Assembly (NCBI GenBank): GCA_030017655.1
Contig: JASEIM010000002.1
Coordinates: forward strand, 62,001-126,000
Direction: 5' to 3'
Source of the DNA: Methanobacterium sp.
GTDB taxonomy: Archaea > Methanobacteriota > Methanobacteria > Methanobacteriales > Methanobacteriaceae
Length of the DNA: 64,000 bases
This document shows, piece after piece, positions 1-9,019 of this stretch. The notes below the pieces were generated by a model. The model had not been told where the DNA came from. It did no database searches and worked only from the letters and a program-made list of their open reading frames with translations. Made by a program: the position numbers and the translations under genes. Within the stretch, counting starts at the first letter, position 1. Each line of letters opens with the position of its first letter.

Positions 1-34
1 TTAAAATTCAGATTTTTATTGATGAGGAGGATTT

Positions 35-949
35 ATGAACTTCAATAAATTATCAAAAATCATAAAAATAGCAGAACTTCACTTTGTCTTCGGTGGATTT
101 TTATATTTCAGCATTGGAGCACTGTTAGCCGTTTTACTGAACTCAGAATTTATTTTAAGTAAGTTTTTATTTGGTTATGCAATCTTTTTCATGGCCCATC
201 TTTCAATGCAGTTCAGTAACGAATATTTCGATATTGATTGCGATAAACATGGGAGCCCAACACCTTTTTCTGGTGGTAGTGGAGTTCTGGTTGAAAATCC
301 AGACTTAAGAAAATTTGCTATAAATTTCTCTGTTACATTAATGATTATTTCTATTGTTATGGCAATAGTTTTCATGGTCATTTACTCCTATTCCTTATGG
401 TTCCTGATTTTTGTTGTTTTTGGGAACTTATTAGCATGGTTTTATGCTGCACCACCCATAAAATTGTCTTACAGAGGATTAAGTGAAGTAGCAACCATTT
501 TAACTGGAATTATTTTTCCGGGAATGGGATATCTGACCATGACCGGAACTTTAGATTTTCCTTTTTTCATTTTTGCACTGGCTATAATGCTTTATCAAAC
601 ACTTTTTATCAGCGCTGTTCAAATTCCTGACATGGAAGTTGATAAAATAGGGGGAAAAAATACAATTATTGTAAAAAAAGGCCGTAAATTTGGATTTACT
701 TTAATTGGAGTTTCTGGACTTTTAGCTACAATTTATTTCCTTTTAATTTCCCAAACAAACCTGTATCCTTCCATCAATTTCCAAATCATATCCATAATTT
801 CATTAGTTCCTTTGATATTTGCTATATTAGCTTATTATTATAGAACAGAGGACAAAATAGCTGCCATGAACTTAGTAAATCGTGTTCTTTCTTCTTTATT
901 TGCCTTTGGAATTTTAGTAAATCTTTATTTTGTGTATCTACTGATATAA
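35..949 (+). CDS. UbiA-family prenyltransferase
   Basis: This is an integral membrane enzyme of the UbiA superfamily, which transfers an isoprenoid chain from a polyprenyl diphosphate to an acceptor. The 304 residues are mostly hydrophobic, with about eight to nine membrane segments. The first Asp-rich motif, N62-E-Y-F-D66-I-D-C-D70, and a second one (D-M-E-V-D, near residue 200) are the diphosphate/Mg binding sites of the family. A strong SD (GAGGAGG) stands just before the ATG. An MFS exporter follows after 15 bp, so the two are probably co-transcribed. The acceptor is unknown; family members in methanogens act on archaeal lipids or quinone-like molecules, and sequence alone does not decide. 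Confidence 0.85.
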   Translation: MNFNKLSKIIKIAELHFVFGGFLYFSIGALLAVLLNSEFILSKFLFGYAIFFMAHLSMQFSNEYFDIDCDKHGSPTPFSGGSGVLVENPDLRKFAINFSVTLMIISIVMAIVFMVIYSYSLWFLIFVVFGNLLAWFYAAPPIKLSYRGLSEVATILTGIIFPGMGYLTMTGTLDFPFFIFALAIMLYQTLFISAVQIPDMEVDKIGGKNTIIVKKGRKFGFTLIGVSGLLATIYFLLISQTNLYPSINFQIISIISLVPLIFAILAYYYRTEDKIAAMNLVNRVLSSLFAFGILVNLYFVYLLI

Positions 950-964
950 TAATGGCAAGGTAAA

Positions 965-2353
965 ATGAGCAATGAAAATTTCAAAAATACAGTTTTAATT
1001 ACTGTAGTCCTTGGATCATTCCTTATACCTTTTATGGGGACTTCTCTCAATGTTGCACTTCCTTCTATTGGAGAAGAATTTATATTAGATGCAATTTTAC
1101 TAAGTTGGATTCCAACAGCATTTATTTTAGCTAACGCTGCACTAATACTTCCATTTGGAAGATTAGCAGATATATATGGGAGAAAAAAAATTTTTCTTTA
1201 TGGAATTATAACTTACACATTTGCCTCATTTCTTGCAGGAATATCCTCCTCAGGCATCTCACTACTAATATTCAGTTTTTTACAAGGTATTGGCTGTTCA
1301 ATGATATTTGGAACTGGAGTTGCTCTTATTTCTTCAGTTTTCCAACCTAGAGAAAGAGGAAGAGCTTATGGAATTTATGTCGCCGCAGTTTATACGGGAA
1401 TTTTTAGTGGGTTAATATTAGGAGGATTTCTAGTTCAACAACTTGGATGGAGAAGTATTTTTATCTTTAACATTCCTTTTGGCATTTTATTAATATTAAT
1501 TGTGTTATTCGAACTTAAATTTGATTGGATGGGATCTAAGGGGGAAAAATTCGATTTTATCGGTTCCATACTATTCTTTTTTATAATAATTGCTCTGATG
1601 CAAGGATTTTCAATGCTTGCAGAAAATTTAGGTAAATTTTTGATATTAACTGGAATTTTAGGAACCATAGTTTTCTTAAAATATGAAAATAGATTAAAAT
1701 ATCCTCTTTTAAGGGTATCTATCTTTAAAAATAGAATCTTCACAATTTCAATACTTTCTATTCTAATAATTAATATTGGGACAACTTCAATAACTTTTTT
1801 ATTGAGCCTCTATCTTCAGTATCTTAAATTATTAAGTCCTGAAGCTGCAGGGATTATATTGGTATTACAGCCCCTCTCTGTGGCAATTCTATCCCCTTTT
1901 GCAGGTAGAATGTCAGATAAAATTAACGTTCGCATAATTGCCTCAATAGGAATGACAATTACTACCATCGGACTCTATTCATTTACTTTTTTAAATGAAT
2001 ACACTCCTCTAAACTTCATAATTTTTGGATTAATTCTTGTTGGAATAGGGTTAGGTCTTTTTTCATCTCCTGCTACAAATGCAGCTATGAATTCTGTTAG
2101 CAAAAAAATATACGGGGCTGCTTCAGCAACCGTTTCAACAATGGTGTTTACCGGGCAGGTTCTAAGCTTAGGAGTTGTTATTCTGATTTTTGCCATATAT
2201 ATTGGAAATGTCCAAATAACCCCCCAATATTATCCCTTATTCCTAAAAAGCACCAATATTGCCTTTATTGTTTATACAGTAACCTGTTTTATGGCAATAT
2301 TTATACTACTTTTAATGGATAACGATAAGACAGTATCTACTGAAAATAGTTGA
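965..2353 (+). CDS. MFS transporter, DHA2 (EmrB/QacA-like) drug exporter family
   Basis: The 462-residue protein has about fourteen predicted membrane segments, the number typical of the DHA2 family. The motif-A loop between segments 2 and 3 reads G-R-L-A-D-I-Y-G-R-K-K, the signature of proton-driven MFS carriers. A second loop with G-R-M-S-D-K lies in the second half. It likely exports a small hydrophobic compound by proton antiport. It starts 15 bp after the prenyltransferase gene with a short SD (AAGGT), so export of a prenylated product is possible but only inferred. Its 3' end lies 7 bp from the end of the convergent HIT gene. Confidence 0.88.
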   Translation: MSNENFKNTVLITVVLGSFLIPFMGTSLNVALPSIGEEFILDAILLSWIPTAFILANAALILPFGRLADIYGRKKIFLYGIITYTFASFLAGISSSGISLLIFSFLQGIGCSMIFGTGVALISSVFQPRERGRAYGIYVAAVYTGIFSGLILGGFLVQQLGWRSIFIFNIPFGILLILIVLFELKFDWMGSKGEKFDFIGSILFFFIIIALMQGFSMLAENLGKFLILTGILGTIVFLKYENRLKYPLLRVSIFKNRIFTISILSILIINIGTTSITFLLSLYLQYLKLLSPEAAGIILVLQPLSVAILSPFAGRMSDKINVRIIASIGMTITTIGLYSFTFLNEYTPLNFIIFGLILVGIGLGLFSSPATNAAMNSVSKKIYGAASATVSTMVFTGQVLSLGVVILIFAIYIGNVQITPQYYPLFLKSTNIAFIVYTVTCFMAIFILLLMDNDKTVSTENS

Positions 2354-2360
2354 TTTCAGC

Positions 2361-2828
2361 CTATATTTCAAGATTACTCCTTATTTTCTCAATTATTTTC
2401 ATCCGAACATTTTCTGGTATTTTACGGACCCCCTCCTTTGATTTCATTGTGCTGAAGCCAAAAAAAGGATCTTCAAAAACAAGACCTTCATATTTTACTT
2501 TTTCTCTATATCTTGGTATGAAATGCCAGTGCACATGAGGATTTGGAGGATCTTTAAGGTATGATGAATTCATAAGACATCCCCAATTAAACATTGTTGA
2601 ACTAAATGCATTTTTTAATGCAGATTGTAAATTCTTTACTATACTACTGAAATCGTTCCATTCTTCATCTTTAAGTCCTGCTAAATCACCTTCTTTCCTT
2701 TTTAATGCAACTACGCAGGTACCTAAATTTTTCTGGTCAGGTGCTAATAAAATAAACCAGTATTCAGTCTCTAAAATTAAGTCCCCGTAATTATGGCCCT
2801 TCAGTACTTCAATGTGTTTGGATTTCAT
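2361..2828 (-). CDS. HIT-family protein (nucleotide hydrolase/transferase)
   Basis: A 155-residue protein of the histidine triad superfamily. The triad H98-V-H100-W-H102-F is intact; the central His forms the nucleotidyl intermediate in this family. HIT proteins hydrolyse or transfer nucleotide monophosphates (AMP-lysine, diadenosine polyphosphates, ADP-sugars). Spacing and length fit a stand-alone cytoplasmic Hint/Fhit-like enzyme, but the substrate cannot be told. The ATG at 2828 is the natural start. The gene is convergent with the MFS gene and divergent from the DUF2769 genes. Confidence 0.85.
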   Translation of the reverse strand: MKSKHIEVLKGHNYGDLILETEYWFILLAPDQKNLGTCVVALKRKEGDLAGLKDEEWNDFSSIVKNLQSALKNAFSSTMFNWGCLMNSSYLKDPPNPHVHWHFIPRYREKVKYEGLVFEDPFFGFSTMKSKEGVRKIPENVRMKIIEKIRSNLEI

Positions 2829-2965
2829 ATTTATTCCACAGTAGTATGTCTGAAATAATTCTTTAAATCTTTTTTAATTTAATTTATTCTTACAAAATTT
2901 TATTAGATAATTAATACTAATTATTACTAGATAAATTTAAATTAATATTCCAATGGTGTAAAAAC

Positions 2966-3274
2966 ATGGAATTCATTGATTTTAAAGCTGAAGAAATGGA
3001 TGAAGAAGAAAAAAAGCGCTTCATTGAAGAACTAAAAAAAGATTGCATCTGTCATGCTTGTCCAACCTACAATACATGTACCCAAAAAAGTAAAGAACTT
3101 TTTTATTGCATTTTAGGCAGCAGTGATTGCCCTATTCATGAAAGAAAATGTTTATGCCCGCAAGATTGTCCTGTATACCTGAAATATGGATTTAAAAGTT
3201 CTTTTTATTGCTCCAAAGATAAAGATATTAAAAGAAGTAAACTGGTATATGAGAAAAAAGTTTTGAGGGTTTAA
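2966..3274 (+). CDS. Cysteine-rich DUF2769 protein
   Basis: A 102-residue cytoplasmic protein whose first 30 residues are acidic and helical. A Cys-rich core follows: C-I-C-H-A-C-P-T-Y-N-T-C, then C-I-L-G, C-P, C-L-C-P-Q-D-C-P and a last C near residue 87. The pattern C-x-C-x2-C-P-x-Y-x2-C is the mark of DUF2769, found chiefly in methanogens. The cysteines suggest metal or Fe-S binding, but no function is known to me. A paralogue lies 70 bp downstream on the same strand. Confidence 0.8.
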   Translation: MEFIDFKAEEMDEEEKKRFIEELKKDCICHACPTYNTCTQKSKELFYCILGSSDCPIHERKCLCPQDCPVYLKYGFKSSFYCSKDKDIKRSKLVYEKKVLRV

Positions 3275-3345
3275 TTAATATTTATGAAAATAATTATATA
3301 AATTATTAATAACTATAACTAACAAATCTATTACAGGTGATATAT

Positions 3346-3681
3346 ATGGATAAGTTTGAACAAAAAATGGATGAAATAGGCCAGATGTCCGAAGATGAAA
3401 GAAATAAAGCAGTAGAAGACTACAAAAACCAATGCATTTGTCCAACATGTCCTACATACAATGAATGCGCACAAAATGCAAATGAAAGACTATTTTGCGC
3501 ATTAGGAGCTAGTGAAAACTGCATTAGCGAAAATGATTATGAAACCTGTAAATGTCCTGAATGTCCTCTAGCCCAAGCACTTGATGTTGGAGAAATTTAC
3601 AACACTTACTGCATAAAAGGAGGAGAATTAGAACAAAGAGAAAAACAACATGAGTTAGACGTAATTACTGGAGGAGAATAA
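3346..3681 (+). CDS. Cysteine-rich DUF2769 protein, second copy
   Basis: This 111-residue paralogue of the preceding gene has the same acidic helical N-terminus and the same core: C-I-C-P-T-C-P-T-Y-N-E-C, C-A-L-G-A-S, C-I, C-K-C-P-E-C-P and a late C. I place the start at ATG 3346, six bases after AGGTGA, rather than the in-frame GTG at 3337, which lies inside that SD. Tandem duplication is evident from order, size and shared motifs. Function is unknown; a metal-binding role is inferred from the cysteines. Confidence 0.8.
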   Translation: MDKFEQKMDEIGQMSEDERNKAVEDYKNQCICPTCPTYNECAQNANERLFCALGASENCISENDYETCKCPECPLAQALDVGEIYNTYCIKGGELEQREKQHELDVITGGE

Positions 3682-3779
3682 CCTCCATATTTTTTTTAAT
3701 TATAATAATTAACCTCTATTGAGAAAAATATTTATTTTAACATTCACTTATTTTTAATAACATAAAAAGGCGTATTAAA

Positions 3780-4799
3780 TTGACTTCATTAATTTATTCA
3801 GATAATTATAAAAACCATAAAACTGGTAGTCATCCTGAAAATCAAAAAAGATTGGATATAATAGTTAATTCCCTTAAAAATGAAGGTATTTGGGATAAAA
3901 TTGATATATTAACGCCGCAAGCCGCGTCCGAAAAAGATCTTTTAAGAGTTCACACAGAAAGCCATGTGAAATACATTAAAAGTCTATGTGAAGGTGGAGG
4001 AGGATATGTTGACTATGATACCTTTGCATCACCTCAAAGCTATGAAACAGCCAAAATAGCGGCTGGTGGTGCGATTAAAGCCGCGGATTTAGCTCTTAAT
4101 CAGGATATAAATGCTTATTCAATTGCACGGCCCCCTGGCCACCATGCAACTCGAGATAGAGCCATGGGATTTTGCCTTTTTAATAATTTAGCAATTTCAC
4201 TGGAATATCTTAGAAATATATATAAAATTAAAAAATTCTTAATAGTAGATTTTGATGTTCATTACGGCAATGGAACCGCGTCAATATTCTATGAAGACCC
4301 TGATGTCCTCTATATTTCTATTCATCAAGATCCAAGGACTATTTTCCCAGGATCAGGCTTTGTAGAAGAAATTGGTGCTGGGAAAGGTGAAGGATATAAT
4401 CTCAATATCCCCATGGCCCCCAGATCAACAACTGATGACTATATTTACATGTTAGAGAAAATTCTCGGACCTGCAGCTTCTAAATTTAGTGCTGACTTTT
4501 ATTTTTTGGACGTGGGTTTTGATGGGCATGTAAATGATCCTCTCTCAAGTTTAGCTCTCACTGATGATTTTTATGAATATATAATAAATAAGATGAGAAG
4601 CATTACAAAATCAATGGCTTTAATTTTAGAAGGAGGATATAATTTAGATGTGCTTTCAAGGTGTAACATTAAAATGATAAATGCACTGAATAATATAAAC
4701 AGTAAAGATTATTATAAACATAAACTGAATGTCAGAGATGTTAACCAAAACACATTTAATCAAATAAAAGATATATTTTCCCCATTTTTTGAATTTTAA
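3780..4799 (+). CDS. Histone deacetylase / acetylpolyamine amidohydrolase family protein
   Basis: A 339-residue zinc amidohydrolase of the arginase/deacetylase fold. The family signatures are all present: R-P-P-G-H-H (H121/H122, catalytic His pair), V-D-F-D159-V-H161 (zinc ligands), G-F-D-G-H (third zinc Asp) and E-G-G-Y (transition-state Tyr). It should remove acetyl or similar acyl groups from lysine, polyamine or a small molecule. The start is TTG 3780, with AAAAGGCG upstream; no ATG fits the conserved N-terminus. The next gene begins 12 bp downstream, so the pair is probably an operon. Confidence 0.88.
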   Translation: MTSLIYSDNYKNHKTGSHPENQKRLDIIVNSLKNEGIWDKIDILTPQAASEKDLLRVHTESHVKYIKSLCEGGGGYVDYDTFASPQSYETAKIAAGGAIKAADLALNQDINAYSIARPPGHHATRDRAMGFCLFNNLAISLEYLRNIYKIKKFLIVDFDVHYGNGTASIFYEDPDVLYISIHQDPRTIFPGSGFVEEIGAGKGEGYNLNIPMAPRSTTDDYIYMLEKILGPAASKFSADFYFLDVGFDGHVNDPLSSLALTDDFYEYIINKMRSITKSMALILEGGYNLDVLSRCNIKMINALNNINSKDYYKHKLNVRDVNQNTFNQIKDIFSPFFEF

Positions 4800-4811
4800 T
4801 GGTGATATTAC

Positions 4812-5486
4812 ATGGAAAAATTAAGACTTCGTCAAGCTCAACAACTAATTAAAGAAGCAGGGAAATCCAAAGTCGAATGTGAAAAACTTAAATCCCCCAA
4901 GGAAGGGAAAATAAATGCTGATTTGTATGGCGAAATTATAAATGAATTGATTGAAGCTGAAGAATTTATATATTCAAGCAGACCATCCCATAAACTTAAT
5001 GAAAATGACTCAAATCAGTTCTGTAATAAAATTATAGGGGTAAGAAATAAATTAGATGAACTATTAGCTGATTTTGGTGTGATTGAAAAAGAAAGTGTTG
5101 AAGAAAAAATTAAAAAATTATCTGAAGAGTTTTTAATCCTAACAACCAAGAGCAGTTTTAAAAAATCCTTTTCAAAATTCGGAGTTGACCCTCAGCGAAT
5201 AATTGTGGCTGGAGTGCCTCTTGAGGTGGAGGATATGAAAATTTTGAATCCCAAAATCCCTGAAGCTGCACTTGAAGGAATTTCAAAGAAAATAGAACAT
5301 GTGAAAAACGATATAGAAAGAAAAATTAGCACTTTCAATCTGGATAAAATTTTTGTAATTGTTGAAACTGATAAAGCCGGTGAAATTCTTTCAAAAAGGG
5401 CAAAAGAACTGTATAATGCAAAAATAATTGCCATTGATAACCTGAAAGATACCACTCCAGAAGAATTCATTAATGTAATTTCATAA
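4812..5486 (+). CDS. Conserved protein of unknown function
   Basis: I cannot assign this 224-residue protein to a named family with confidence. The N-terminal half is charged and helical (repeated E/K-rich segments, a likely coiled coil). The C-terminal ~90 residues look like an alpha/beta domain with strands such as R-I-I-V-A-G-V-P and K-I-F-V-I-V-E-T-D and a final acidic helix. There is no signal peptide or membrane segment. It starts 12 bp after the deacetylase-like gene with GGTGATATTACATG, which suggests co-expression. It is probably a methanogen-specific protein. Confidence 0.7.
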   Translation: MEKLRLRQAQQLIKEAGKSKVECEKLKSPKEGKINADLYGEIINELIEAEEFIYSSRPSHKLNENDSNQFCNKIIGVRNKLDELLADFGVIEKESVEEKIKKLSEEFLILTTKSSFKKSFSKFGVDPQRIIVAGVPLEVEDMKILNPKIPEAALEGISKKIEHVKNDIERKISTFNLDKIFVIVETDKAGEILSKRAKELYNAKIIAIDNLKDTTPEEFINVIS

Positions 5487-5674
5487 AAATATATTATTTT
5501 TAACTTCTTTTTTTTAAATTACGGCATATAAATAAGTTTTAATGATTTTTTTAATTACATTTATAAATCAGTTGAAATGTATTATGATATAAATTAAATT
5601 GAAATAAAATAGTAATCAATTGCATATTGACACTGAAAAAAATAAAGACTTGGCTTAACTATTAAATTCCAAAG

Positions 5675-5694
5675 CCCAAGGTCATTTAATTGGG
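5675..5694 (+). promoter_or_regulatory. Small hairpin overlapping the mptA ribosome binding site
   Basis: CCCAA (5675-5679) can pair with TTGGG (5690-5694). The second arm overlaps the start of the mptA SD sequence GGGGTGA (5692-5698), so folding would partly hide it. The stem is only 5 bp and might be chance. Confidence 0.3.
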
Positions 5695-5704
5695 GTGAAA
5701 AAAC

Positions 5705-6664
5705 TTGTCAATCAAATGTCTTCCAGACACGCAAGATAAAATACCTAAAATTCCCGTGCATCTTACACGAGTCGGTGTTAAAGGGGTAAAAAAACTTCTA
5801 AAAATTGAAAGAGAAGGAAAACGACCCATTATACTCTTACCAACCTTTGATGCATATGTGGATCTCCCAAGTAAACAGAGAGGAATCCACATGTCCAGAA
5901 ATCCAGAAGCAATAAGCGATGTGCTTGAAGAAGTTGTAAACGGTTCAACCGTTGAAATAGAATCACTATGTGCTGAAATAGTAACCCGTCTTCTTAAAAA
6001 ACACAAATACGCAAGACGAGCAGAAGTAAGCATGAAAAGTGACCTTATGGTTGTTAAAAAGTCACCAGTCACTGATTTAAAGACTCAGGAGATGACCAAC
6101 ATCATGGCAGATGCCACCGGTTACAGAGATGGTGAAGAAATAATAATAAGAAAAATGGTGGGTGCAGAAGTAATAGGAATGACTGCATGCCCATGTGCTC
6201 AGGAATCTGTACGTGAAACATCAAAAGAAAAGCTACTTGAATTTTTAGATGAAAAAACAACCGAAAGAGTACTTAATTCTGTTTCTCTTGCTTCTCACAA
6301 TCAGCGAGGACGTGGAATGATTATGATAGAAGTTCCGCACCAGGCAGTTATACGCGTGGAACAGATTATAAGGATCATTGAAGAATCTATGAGTTCTTCT
6401 GTTTGCGAACTCCTTAAAAGACCTGATGAAAATGCTATTGTTGTTCAGGCCCACAATAATCCAATGTTTGTCGAAGATTGTGTTAGAAATATGGTGCAGA
6501 AAATTGTAAAAGAATTCAAACATTTCCCTGATGATACTCTTGTCACTGTAACACAGGTTAATGAAGAAAGCATACACAGACACAATGCATTTGCAGAAAA
6601 AGTAGCTACTTTAGGCGAGCTCAAGTATGAAATTGAAGCTATGGAAGAAATAAAAAGTAATTAA
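5705..6664 (+). CDS. mptA: GTP cyclohydrolase MptA (type IV)
   Basis: MptA converts GTP to 7,8-dihydroneopterin 2',3'-cyclic phosphate, the first step toward tetrahydromethanopterin, and is Fe(II)-dependent. The 319 residues match the family in length and content: the opening C-L-P-D-T-Q-D, then P-V-H-L-T-R-V-G-V-K-G, the S-K-Q-R-G-I-H-M-S-R segment and the conserved M-T-A-C-P-C-A-Q motif. The start is TTG 5705, seven bases after GGGGTGA. A small conserved gene and cofG (F420 synthesis) follow on the same strand, giving a cofactor-synthesis neighbourhood. The 218-bp upstream gap is AT-rich and must hold its promoter. Confidence 0.95.
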   Translation: MSIKCLPDTQDKIPKIPVHLTRVGVKGVKKLLKIEREGKRPIILLPTFDAYVDLPSKQRGIHMSRNPEAISDVLEEVVNGSTVEIESLCAEIVTRLLKKHKYARRAEVSMKSDLMVVKKSPVTDLKTQEMTNIMADATGYRDGEEIIIRKMVGAEVIGMTACPCAQESVRETSKEKLLEFLDEKTTERVLNSVSLASHNQRGRGMIMIEVPHQAVIRVEQIIRIIEESMSSSVCELLKRPDENAIVVQAHNNPMFVEDCVRNMVQKIVKEFKHFPDDTLVTVTQVNEESIHRHNAFAEKVATLGELKYEIEAMEEIKSN

Positions 6665-6698
6665 CTATTTTCTAACTAACTGGAGAGGATAATCAGTG

Positions 6699-7133
6699 AT
6701 GCAAACAAATAAAATTGCAGGAAAAATCATGACCGCTTTAGAAGCATTTCATGGATCACGGCCAGCTATAGACGCCCATAACATCCTTATTGTAAGAGGA
6801 ATGTCCAGAAAACGTTTTGATTCAGAAAAAATGGATGTTTTCCTTTCAGATCTTTTTAAGGACATTGGTGCACGCCAGGTTGATATGTTCTCTAAAGAAG
6901 GCGGGAACCTCCTGGGCATTATGGATGAAAGAATACGGGAAAACGTACCAATTCAAACTGAAACAGATGTTTCAGGCATTCAAAAGCTTAAACAATCTCT
7001 GGAAGCCATGAATTGCCAGGTCGAATATGCTCTTGGGATTCAGAATAATATGGGGATTTTTATTGTTACATGGATTGAAGTAGGTGGAATAGGCCCCCGG
7101 TTTGTTGAAGTTGTTGTTGCAAATCTCGAATGA
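6699..7133 (+). CDS. Conserved methanobacterial protein of unknown function
   Basis: A 144-residue soluble alpha/beta protein lying between mptA and cofG. It resembles, from memory only, a methanobacterial domain-of-unknown-function family (possibly DUF2120). Features include R-G-M-S-R-K-R in the N-terminal half and a C-terminal G-I-G-P-R-F-V-E-V-V-V. SD GGAGAGG (6682-6688) serves either GTG 6696 or ATG 6699; I chose ATG. Its position 32 bp after mptA and 37 bp before cofG suggests a link to pterin or deazaflavin cofactor synthesis, which is inference by context. Confidence 0.72.
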   Translation: MQTNKIAGKIMTALEAFHGSRPAIDAHNILIVRGMSRKRFDSEKMDVFLSDLFKDIGARQVDMFSKEGGNLLGIMDERIRENVPIQTETDVSGIQKLKQSLEAMNCQVEYALGIQNNMGIFIVTWIEVGGIGPRFVEVVVANLE

Positions 7134-7170
7134 GATTTTATTTTTTATTTTAAGTATAAACAGGGATATC

Positions 7171-8244
7171 ATGGACAAATATTCAAAAGATGAGATAATA
7201 TCTCTTTTAAATGCAAAGGGCAGAGATATTTTATCTTTATTATCTTCTGCCGAATCATTAAGAGGCACAAATAGAATCACATATTCAAAAAATGTTTTTT
7301 TACCTCTTACAGATATTTGCAGGAACGAATGCGGATATTGTACCTTTAAAAAGACTCCTGATAATGAAAATGCAAGAATTTTAATGAGCAAAGAAGAGAT
7401 ATTCAGTATTTTGAATGAAGCCGATAAATATGGATGTAAAGAAGCACTATTTACCTTTGGAGAGCGTCCAGAAGAAACAGAAGAAGTTAAAGTAGCTCTT
7501 AAAGATGCAGGTTTCCAGAACATGATTGATTATCTCTATTTTATCTGTGAAGAAACCCTTAATAATACAGGGCTTTTACCCCATAGTAATCCGGGTGTGC
7601 TGGAAAAAAAAGAATTAAGAAAACTTAAAGAAGTAAATGCTTCTATGGGCTTAATGTTAGAAACTACAAGTAAAAGACTTATGAAAACAGTAGCTCATGA
7701 GAAAAGTCCTGGTAAAGATCCATATTTAAGAATTAAAACCATTAAAAATGCTGGGAAACTGAAAATACCCTTTACAACAGGATTACTTTTAGGGATTGGG
7801 GAAACTATAGAAGAACGTGCTGAATCCCTCCTGGAAATAAAGCGCATAAATGATAAATATGGACATATTCAAGAGATTATAATCCAGAATTTCAAACCAA
7901 AACCTGGAATTCCCATGGAATCATGGAAAGAACCCTCCCTACTTGAAATGATTAAAATGGTTGCTGTTACCCGGCTTCTTTTTCCAGATATTGGAGTTCA
8001 AGTTCCTCCAAATCTAAATAAACGGACTGCCCAGGTATTTCTACTTGCAGGAGCTGATGATTGGGGTGGTGTCTCACCAATTACAAAAGATTACGTTAAT
8101 CCAGAAGCACCCTGGCCTGAATTAGAGGATCTTAGAATAATGACAGAACAAATGGGTTTATTTTTAGATGAAAGGCTTCCTGTATATGAAAAATTTGTCT
8201 CTCCTGAATTTTTAAGCGGTAAAATTTTGAAAAAGATCATTTAA
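7171..8244 (+). CDS. cofG: 7,8-didemethyl-8-hydroxy-5-deazariboflavin synthase subunit CofG
   Basis: CofG is the radical SAM half of FO synthase; with CofH it builds the deazaflavin chromophore of coenzyme F420. The 357-residue protein carries the radical SAM motif C50-R-N-E-C54-G-Y-C57 right after P-L-T-D-I, as in the CofG family, followed by T-F-G-E-R-P-E-E. The C-terminal part has the typical N-F-K-P-K-P-G and P-P-N-L-N segments and G-A-D-D-W-G-G-V-S-P. The start is ATG 7171 after CAGGGATATC; a longer reading frame upstream would overlap the previous gene and lacks family similarity. Confidence 0.94.
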   Translation: MDKYSKDEIISLLNAKGRDILSLLSSAESLRGTNRITYSKNVFLPLTDICRNECGYCTFKKTPDNENARILMSKEEIFSILNEADKYGCKEALFTFGERPEETEEVKVALKDAGFQNMIDYLYFICEETLNNTGLLPHSNPGVLEKKELRKLKEVNASMGLMLETTSKRLMKTVAHEKSPGKDPYLRIKTIKNAGKLKIPFTTGLLLGIGETIEERAESLLEIKRINDKYGHIQEIIIQNFKPKPGIPMESWKEPSLLEMIKMVAVTRLLFPDIGVQVPPNLNKRTAQVFLLAGADDWGGVSPITKDYVNPEAPWPELEDLRIMTEQMGLFLDERLPVYEKFVSPEFLSGKILKKII

Positions 8245-8328
8245 TCTATTTTTTATGTTTTTATTTTAAAAATGTCGTTATATATCCCATCAAATTAGTC
8301 AATGAAGTAAATATAATAATTTAAAATA

Positions 8329-8730
8329 TCATTTACTTGCAATCAAATTTTTAACTAATTTACGTGTGTAAAGAGCCTCTTCTACTTTAAATTTTATTTG
8401 ATTTTCTTCAAAAGGCTTCAATAGAAATCCATATGGTTTTGTAGTCCTTATACATCCCATAATTTCCTCGTCATAGAAGGGAAGAATATATACAACCGCT
8501 GTATCAAAATCATCACTTATTTTTTTAGCAATCTCAATTACATCGTCTTTATTTTTTAATCCAATATCAATCAATGCTAAATCAGGTTTAATATCTTTAG
8601 CTATTTGGAGAGCTTCTTTTTTTGATGAAACTATAAATGGAGATCTGTAACCCCAAAATTTAAACCTTTCTTGAAGATTTAGTGCAGTAAAGGCTTCATT
8701 TTCAAAAATTAAAATATTAATATTATTCAT
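8329..8730 (-). CDS. Stand-alone response-regulator receiver domain
   Basis: A 133-residue single receiver domain with no output domain. The acidic pocket begins F-E10-N-E12, the phospho-acceptor is D55 (A-L-I-D-I-G) and the conserved Lys is K105 (L-L-K-P-F). The switch Thr/Ser of the fourth strand is replaced: the usual F-L-T-A-Y is Y-I-L-P84-F-Y. It resembles the N-terminal receiver of the protein at 31584-33335 (both have F-x-x-W-G-Y in the first helix). It probably interacts with one of the histidine kinases of the genome; output by protein contact is inferred. Confidence 0.85.
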   Translation of the reverse strand: MNNINILIFENEAFTALNLQERFKFWGYRSPFIVSSKKEALQIAKDIKPDLALIDIGLKNKDDVIEIAKKISDDFDTAVVYILPFYDEEIMGCIRTTKPYGFLLKPFEENQIKFKVEEALYTRKLVKNLIASK

Positions 8731-9019
8731 ATTTACAGCTCCAATACTATTCCAAAATGTAATACTAATTAATATATAATTATTATTTATTATATATAAA
8801 ATTTAATTATTTAACAGAAATTACTTTAAATCCAAATAAAACAGAAATAAAATCCAATATTTGCTATAATTTTCATTTAAATCCTTGAAAAAGATATATA
8901 AAGTTTTTAAATTATTTGATCAAAATGAAATCAATAATAAAAATTAAGGTAATAAATTAACAGATAATCTGTAAAATCTATTAAATTTTTCATCTATGCT
9001 CCACAGAATCCAATATCAT

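Noticed and set aside
5192..5470. 92-codon frame on the minus strand inside the unknown gene 4812-5486
   Set aside because: Ser/Ile/Leu-rich shadow product without SD; the plus-strand frame has better codon use and a clear start.
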